From Mucilaginibacter saanensis (GTDB taxonomy: Bacteria > Bacteroidota > Bacteroidia > Sphingobacteriales > Sphingobacteriaceae), in contig NZ_JACHBZ010000007.1 of assembly GCF_014200575.1 (NCBI RefSeq), positions 239,146 through 303,145 on the forward strand: a stretch of DNA of 64,000 bases. Direction: 5' to 3'. Position 1 is the stretch's first letter. Each line of letters starts with the position of its first letter. The translations under genes were made by a program, and so were the position numbers. The notes below the pieces were generated by a model. It saw only the letters and a program-made list of their open reading frames with translations. It did no database searches and had not been told where the DNA came from. Below, piece after piece: positions 59,612 through 64,000 of this stretch.

Positions 59612-60367
59612 TTAAAACTCTTTCAGCAATCCAAATACCAACTGGCCTTCTGTAATAGGTTGTTTGGTAACGATACGGCCCAGTTCGCTGGTGCGATTGG
59701 TTGTAGTGATTTTTGGTCCCTGTGAGTTAACGTAGTTTCCTTTTAGTAATAAGCCCCAGCCAGCGCCCATATTAAATTTAAGGGCTGCACTACCGCCATA
59801 GGCAAAAGCAATGCCTCTTGAACTTAACTGGTTAAAGGTATCTGTTTGAGCTTTCACACCGTCAATTTCTACAGCTACACTTGGAGTTGAAGTGCTTTTG
59901 ATAACGCCGGCAGATGCCCTAAGGTCAAAGCTAAAGCGGTGGTAAACAAAGGTGTATTGGGGGCCCAGCAAAATGTTGTAGCTTCGGTAGCGGCTATTGG
60001 CAGTAACTGTTGATCCGTCTGCTTTAAAATCGTCGGTATACCCCTGTGATAGTTTAACATCGTCGTCATAAGTTAAGTTACCCTGATCTTGTTTAGATAC
60101 TGTATAACCAATAGCAAAATGTTTATAGAAATAAACAGCTCCGTCAATACCATATACAAATCCCTTTTTAGCAAATCCTGATTTTACATTGCTGTAATCG
60201 GTACTTTTAAAATCACTAAGTGGGTTTGACTGGCCTCCGAAAATACTGATATAGCTTTTTAGTTTTGCCGGTTCATCGTCGTCACTTTTGGTATCCTGAG
60301 CCCGGGCGGTAAACGCAATCAGCATAAATAGGGCTGTTGTAGTAAGTAATGTAAAAGTTTGTTTCAT
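59612..60367 (-). CDS. Outer membrane beta-barrel protein
   Basis: A 251-residue exported protein: signal LLTTTALFMLIAFTARA-Q, then alternating strands (SYISIFGGQSNPLSDFKS, YFYKHFAIGYTVSKQDQ, FSFDLRASAGVIKSTS) and the C-terminal QLVFGLLKEF, like OmpW/PorT-type barrels. The ligand or role is unknown. Stands alone, divergent from the prolyl oligopeptidase gene. Confidence 0.82.
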   Translation of the reverse strand: MKQTFTLLTTTALFMLIAFTARAQDTKSDDDEPAKLKSYISIFGGQSNPLSDFKSTDYSNVKSGFAKKGFVYGIDGAVYFYKHFAIGYTVSKQDQGNLTYDDDVKLSQGYTDDFKADGSTVTANSRYRSYNILLGPQYTFVYHRFSFDLRASAGVIKSTSTPSVAVEIDGVKAQTDTFNQLSSRGIAFAYGGSAALKFNMGAGWGLLLKGNYVNSQGPKITTTNRTSELGRIVTKQPITEGQLVFGLLKEF

Positions 60368-60711
60368 GTTGTAAAATTGTACTAATAAACTATATAAGTT
60401 TTGCCAATTACCTTGCTTGTTTGGTTTAGCAAACGCGTAAAAAAAAGCATTATTATCATAAAGGCACCTATAATAAAAATTCCATTGTAAATAAATAATT
60501 ACAGTGGTGCCCGTTGCTAAAACTCCCCGTTTGTTTAATTTACGGGTTTAGCTGATGCTTGTTTTTCATAATCGGGGGCTAATATAGCTTGCCCCGCCCA
60601 ATTAAACAGCAGCAATGGCCAAAATTAACAACTTTTAACCTTTATTGTGCCAAATCTCTTGTTGGCTTCATGGCCAAATCCCTATCTTTAGTTCCCTGTA
60701 ATTAAATCAAC
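60368..60711. other. Divergent intergenic region with peptidase promoter
   Basis: 344 bp. TTG (60662-60664) and TATCTTTA (60683-60690), 18 bases apart, fit a promoter for the peptidase gene with one mismatch in the -7 element. A short inverted pair CGGGGGC/GCTTGCCCCG sits at 60573-60596. Nothing else recognised. Confidence 0.4.
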
Positions 60712-62832
60712 ATGAAAAAAACAACCTGTTTATTTGCATTAGCTGTTTTATTTTGCAGCTACATCCACGCACAACAAATGACTATAAAAACATTACCCTA
60801 CCCTCAAACTAAAAAAGTTGATACCGTTGATACCTACTTTGGCACACAGGTGCCGGATCCATACCGCTGGCTGGAAAACGACCAGGCTGCGGATACCAAG
60901 GAGTGGGTAAAGGAAGAAAATAAAGTTACTCAAAACTACCTTGGGCAAATTCCTTACCGTGAAGAAATGCGCAAGCGCCTGGAGCTTTTGTGGAATTATG
61001 AAAAATACAGCGCACCTTTTAAAGAGGGTAAATACACTTATTTTTATAAGAACGATGGCTTGCAGAGCCAGTCGGTTTTATACCGGCAGATTGGGGATAA
61101 TGGCACGCCCGAAATGTTTTTGGACCCCAACAAATTTTCTGCCGATGGTACCACATCGTTACAGGGCATAGATTTTACTAAAAATGGCGACCTGGCAGCT
61201 TATCAGATATCCGAAGGCGGATCAGACTGGCGCAAGGTGATCGTGATAAAAACGGAAGACAAAAGTGTGGTGGGTGATACGCTGACCGATATCAAATTCA
61301 GCGGTTTGGCCTGGAAAGGCACCGATGGTTTTTATTATAGCAGCTATGATAAACCTAAGGTGGGCAGTCAGCTATCCGGACTTACACAATACCATAAATT
61401 ATATTACCATAAGCTGGGAACGCCCCAAAGCACCGATCAGCTTATTTTTGGCGGGGATAAAACGCCGCGCCGCTATATTGGTGCTTATTTAACGGAGGAC
61501 GAACACTACCTGGTGATCACGGCAGCTACGTCAACCACAGGTAATGAATTATATATACAGGACCTTACCAAAGCTGGCAGCAGCATTGTTAACGTTGTTG
61601 ATAATTTTGATAACCAGCATGCCATATTGGACAATGTGGGCAGTAAGCTGTATATATTAACCAATATTTACTCGCCTAATTTTAAAATAGTAACCGTTGA
61701 TGCCGCAAACCCCACAGTAACCCACTGGCAAAACCTTATCCCCGAAACCAAAAATGTATTGAGTGCCAGTACAGGCGGCGGTAAAATTTTTGCTGAGTAC
61801 TTAAAGGATGCCACCTCATTTGTGCAGCAGTATGATATGAACGGCAAGCTGGAACGTACCATTACCCTGCCATCGGTAGGTACAGCGGCTGGCTTTGGTA
61901 CTAAAAAAGCCGAGAAAGAAACCTATTATACCTTTACCAGCTATGTGTACCCTCCAACTATTTTTAAACTGGATATTGCCAGCGGGAAATCTACCGTGTA
62001 TAAAAAATCGGGTGTGAAATTTGATCCTGAATTGTATGAATCAAAGCAGGTGTTCTATACCTCCAAGGACGGAACCAAGATCCCGATGATCATTACCTAT
62101 AAAAAGGGTACTGTACTTAATGGCGAAAACCCAACGCTTTTGTATGCCTATGGTGGCTTTGGTATCAGTTTAACACCGGCTTTCAGCACATCAAATATTA
62201 TATTATTGGAGCATGGCGGTATTTATGCAGTGCCTAACTTACGCGGCGGCGGCGAGTACGGCGAAACCTGGCACCGTAAGGGCATTAAAATGAAAAAGCA
62301 AAACGTATTTGATGATTTTATAGCTGCGGCCGAATACCTGATTAAAAATAAATATACGTCCAAAGAGCATCTGGCTGTTTCGGGCGGTTCCAATGGCGGT
62401 TTACTTATTGGCGCCATGATTACCCAGCGCCCTGATTTATTTAAAGTGGCTTTCCCGGCTGTAGGGGTTATGGATATGCTGCGGTACAATAAATTTACCG
62501 CAGGTGCTGGCTGGAGCTATGATTACGGTACTGCCGAAGACTCCAAAGAGATGTTTGAGTATCTGTACAACTACTCGCCATACCATGCTTTAAAGCCTAA
62601 CCAATACCCGGCCACCATGGTTACCACCGCCGATCATGACGATCGTGTGGTACCGGCGCACTCTTTTAAATTTGGTGCCCGCTTGCAGGAGTATCAAAAA
62701 GGTACGGCTCCGGTATTAATCCGGATTGAAACCAAGGCGGGCCATGGCGCGGGCCAGTCAACCGCACAGGTAATAAGCGGTCAGGTTGATAAATGGGCGT
62801 TCATGTTCTGGAATATGGGCGTTAAATGGTAG
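60712..62832 (+). CDS. Prolyl oligopeptidase family serine peptidase (S9)
   Basis: A 706-residue exported S9 peptidase. Signal LFALAVLFCSYIHA-Q, an N-terminal beta-propeller beginning with QVPDPYRWLENDQAADTKEW, and a C-terminal alpha/beta hydrolase domain with Ser in LAVSGGSNGGLLIG (near 560), Asp in TADHDDRVVP and His in KAGHGAGQ. It cuts short peptides after proline in the periplasm. Promoter noted upstream. Confidence 0.95.
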   Translation: MKKTTCLFALAVLFCSYIHAQQMTIKTLPYPQTKKVDTVDTYFGTQVPDPYRWLENDQAADTKEWVKEENKVTQNYLGQIPYREEMRKRLELLWNYEKYSAPFKEGKYTYFYKNDGLQSQSVLYRQIGDNGTPEMFLDPNKFSADGTTSLQGIDFTKNGDLAAYQISEGGSDWRKVIVIKTEDKSVVGDTLTDIKFSGLAWKGTDGFYYSSYDKPKVGSQLSGLTQYHKLYYHKLGTPQSTDQLIFGGDKTPRRYIGAYLTEDEHYLVITAATSTTGNELYIQDLTKAGSSIVNVVDNFDNQHAILDNVGSKLYILTNIYSPNFKIVTVDAANPTVTHWQNLIPETKNVLSASTGGGKIFAEYLKDATSFVQQYDMNGKLERTITLPSVGTAAGFGTKKAEKETYYTFTSYVYPPTIFKLDIASGKSTVYKKSGVKFDPELYESKQVFYTSKDGTKIPMIITYKKGTVLNGENPTLLYAYGGFGISLTPAFSTSNIILLEHGGIYAVPNLRGGGEYGETWHRKGIKMKKQNVFDDFIAAAEYLIKNKYTSKEHLAVSGGSNGGLLIGAMITQRPDLFKVAFPAVGVMDMLRYNKFTAGAGWSYDYGTAEDSKEMFEYLYNYSPYHALKPNQYPATMVTTADHDDRVVPAHSFKFGARLQEYQKGTAPVLIRIETKAGHGAGQSTAQVISGQVDKWAFMFWNMGVKW

Positions 62833-62891
62833 TAGTTAGTTGTAGATGCTTTGCAAAGTATGTCCCATGAAAGGACATTTGAAAAGAGGGA

Positions 62892-62965
62892 ATGTCACCC
62901 TGAGCTTGTCGAAGGGTTGAGTGCAGGGCCCCACCGCCGTGCTTCGACGGAGCTCAGTATGACAC
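62892..62965. repeat. TGTCACCCTGAGCTTGTCGAAGG inverted repeat element
   Basis: The left arm (62892-62916: TGTCACCCTGAGCTTGTC then GAAGGG) and the right arm (62942-62965: CTTCGACGGAGCTCAGTATG then ACAC) are imperfect inverse copies around a GC-rich centre. The same CTGAGCTTGTCGAAGG core is a widespread intergenic repeat in Bacteroidota. It lies downstream of the peptidase gene. Confidence 0.65.
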
Positions 62966-63050
62966 CCGTTTCAGGATGTAGGCTAATGGGGTATAGTCAG
63001 CAAATAATACAAGCAACGCGTTTGTCAGGATACAGAAATTAAGTGCATTT

Positions 63051-63824
63051 ATGAAGCGATATTTATATATAGCAGCTATATGGCTGTTCGGTCTTTCAAC
63101 GTCTTTTGCCCAGGATAAAAAGCAAAACATTAATGTGGTTTTTATCGGTAACAGCATAACACAAGGTGCACTGCTAAGTGATCCGGCTACTGAAGCGCCA
63201 CCTGCAACTGCAGTAGCTTATTTGCGTAAGCAGCCAAATCTGGGTAACGTAGAGTGTAGTAACCAGGGGCATAGCGGTTATACCACGCTTGATTTTTTAC
63301 CGGGCGGCAATACTTTTGATAAAGTAGAACAGGCCGCTAAAGCATTTGCCGATAAAGATGCCCTGTTGATATTTTCGATTAAATTGGGGACTAATGACAG
63401 TGCCATACATGGGCCGCATGGCGCGCCGGTAGCTCCGGCAAATTATGTTCAGAATTTAAAGACCATTGCCGATAAGTTGCTTGCCGATTTCCCGAAGGCC
63501 ATTATTATTTTTCAGCACCCTATATGGTATAGCCCCAATACTTATAACGGTGCTAAGTATTTGCAGGAGGGTTTATCCCGGTTGAAAAGCTATATCCCCA
63601 AAATTGATAGTTTGGTTGCTACTTATGCAGCTGTACCCCCGCGGCATGTTTTTGAAGGGGACAAGAAGGCGTTTAAGTACTTCAAAAAGAATTATCTTAC
63701 TGATCTGACCCCTGAAAAAGGCGAGCAAGGTACATTTTACCTGCATCCTAACAAACAAGGAGCTGCTGCCCTGGGCGAGTTTTGGGGTAAAGCGATTGAG
63801 AAGGTGGTTAAAAGGTTGAATTGA
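63051..63824 (+). CDS. Exported SGNH/GDSL hydrolase
   Basis: A 257-residue secreted esterase-like protein: signal IAAIWLFGLSTSFA-Q, block I VVFIGNSITQG with nucleophile Ser35, a Gly in NQGHSGYTT (block II), KLGTNDSA (block III) and FYLHPNKQGAAALG with the catalytic His. It resembles carbohydrate or acyl esterases of the SGNH superfamily, such as acetylxylan/sialate esterases; the substrate is unknown. Confidence 0.85.
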   Translation: MKRYLYIAAIWLFGLSTSFAQDKKQNINVVFIGNSITQGALLSDPATEAPPATAVAYLRKQPNLGNVECSNQGHSGYTTLDFLPGGNTFDKVEQAAKAFADKDALLIFSIKLGTNDSAIHGPHGAPVAPANYVQNLKTIADKLLADFPKAIIIFQHPIWYSPNTYNGAKYLQEGLSRLKSYIPKIDSLVATYAAVPPRHVFEGDKKAFKYFKKNYLTDLTPEKGEQGTFYLHPNKQGAAALGEFWGKAIEKVVKRLN

Positions 63825-63836
63825 CGACGTTATTTA

Positions 63837-63864
63837 GTCATCCTGAACTTGTTTCAGGATCCCG
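63837..63864. repeat. ATCCTGAACTTGTTTCAGGAT intergenic repeat copy
   Basis: Copy of the palindromic repeat seen at 44324-44350, here 13 bp after the SGNH gene stop, where it may also help end transcription. Confidence 0.7.
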
Positions 63865-63944
63865 CTTGCATAACTATGTCTTGCTCCATGGGGTGCCGAA
63901 CATGTTTCACTGTTGTCCGGTAAAAAGATTTTTTGATAAAAGTT

Positions 63945-63970
63945 AAGGGGTAGCCGAAAGACTACCCCTT
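63945..63970. terminator. Possible terminator hairpin near the window end
   Basis: AAGGGGTAG (63945-63953) pairs with CTACCCCTT (63962-63970) around an 8-base loop. The T-tract is short on both sides, so the call is tentative. Confidence 0.45.
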
Positions 63971-64000
63971 TGTGTTGATATTTGAGTTACCACACTTAAA

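Noticed and set aside
1..64000. tRNA or rRNA genes
   Set aside because: No cloverleaf-like stretch or rRNA-like sequence was noticed in the gaps, though a covariance-model scan was not possible here.

Overview
The window comes from a Bacteroidota chromosome, most likely family Sphingobacteriaceae (a Mucilaginibacter- or Pedobacter-like organism). This rests on family content: a SusC/SusD pair with an STN-domain receptor, FecR and ECF sigma factor; a protein with a type IX secretion (type B) sorting domain; the HYC_CC_PP and IPExxxVDY families; LytTR regulators; and a promoter of the Bacteroidota -33/-7 type in front of feoAB. Composition is AT-rich to moderate throughout. I saw no rRNA, tRNA, CRISPR array, phage or transposase gene.

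Layout. 1-2.8 kb: a three-gene set (permuted ATP-grasp, alpha-E, transglutaminase-like; the last is cut by the window edge). 3.1-11.7 kb: a nutrient-uptake locus (HGSNAT-like acetyltransferase, SusD, SusC, FecR) with its ECF sigma factor on the other strand. 11.9-18.5 kb: SGNH hydrolase, small membrane and TonB-like proteins, M23 peptidase, rbfA, an FtsX-type permease, an MBL hydrolase and an SprT-like protein. 18.6-22.1 kb: feoAB, then gcvH-vanZ-lipoprotein. 22.4-31.2 kb: an unknown protein, a tetrapyrrole-methylase-fold methyltransferase with an FAD monooxygenase, a T9SS cargo protein, an intradiol dioxygenase and a LytS/LytTR pair. 31.3-40 kb: housekeeping block (miaE, nadD, gmk, yicC, rnc-fabF-acpP, IPExxxVDY protein, pyk). 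40-47.6 kb: thioredoxin-like protein, B12-dependent ribonucleotide reductase, DUF1835 protein, SDR, GH10-like hydrolase. 48-56.2 kb: coiled-coil membrane protein, a heavy-metal (HMA/HYC_CC_PP) cluster, an OmpA lipoprotein, an OmpR-type two-component system with an outer-membrane protein, and ApbE. 56.5-64 kb: prfA, lpxH, small exported proteins, prolyl oligopeptidase and a second SGNH hydrolase.

The most unusual aspect is the intergenic DNA. At least six kinds of short, non-coding, mostly inverted repeats sit between genes. Some touch genes: one forms the last codons and stop of gmk, one encodes the C-terminal half of a small lipoprotein, one fills the whole gap between two operon genes, and one ends next to the FtsX-type permease, which has no ATG and seems to start at TTG. 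Several genes (permease, sprT-like, feoB, a histidine kinase) appear to start at TTG. The best regulatory finds are a promoter with an overlapping inverted repeat in front of feoAB, and a possible pseudoknot leader in front of the 178-residue protein at 27.9-28.4 kb. No clearly new defence or mobile system was found. The nearest to a poorly understood system is the ATP-grasp/alpha-E/transglutaminase set.
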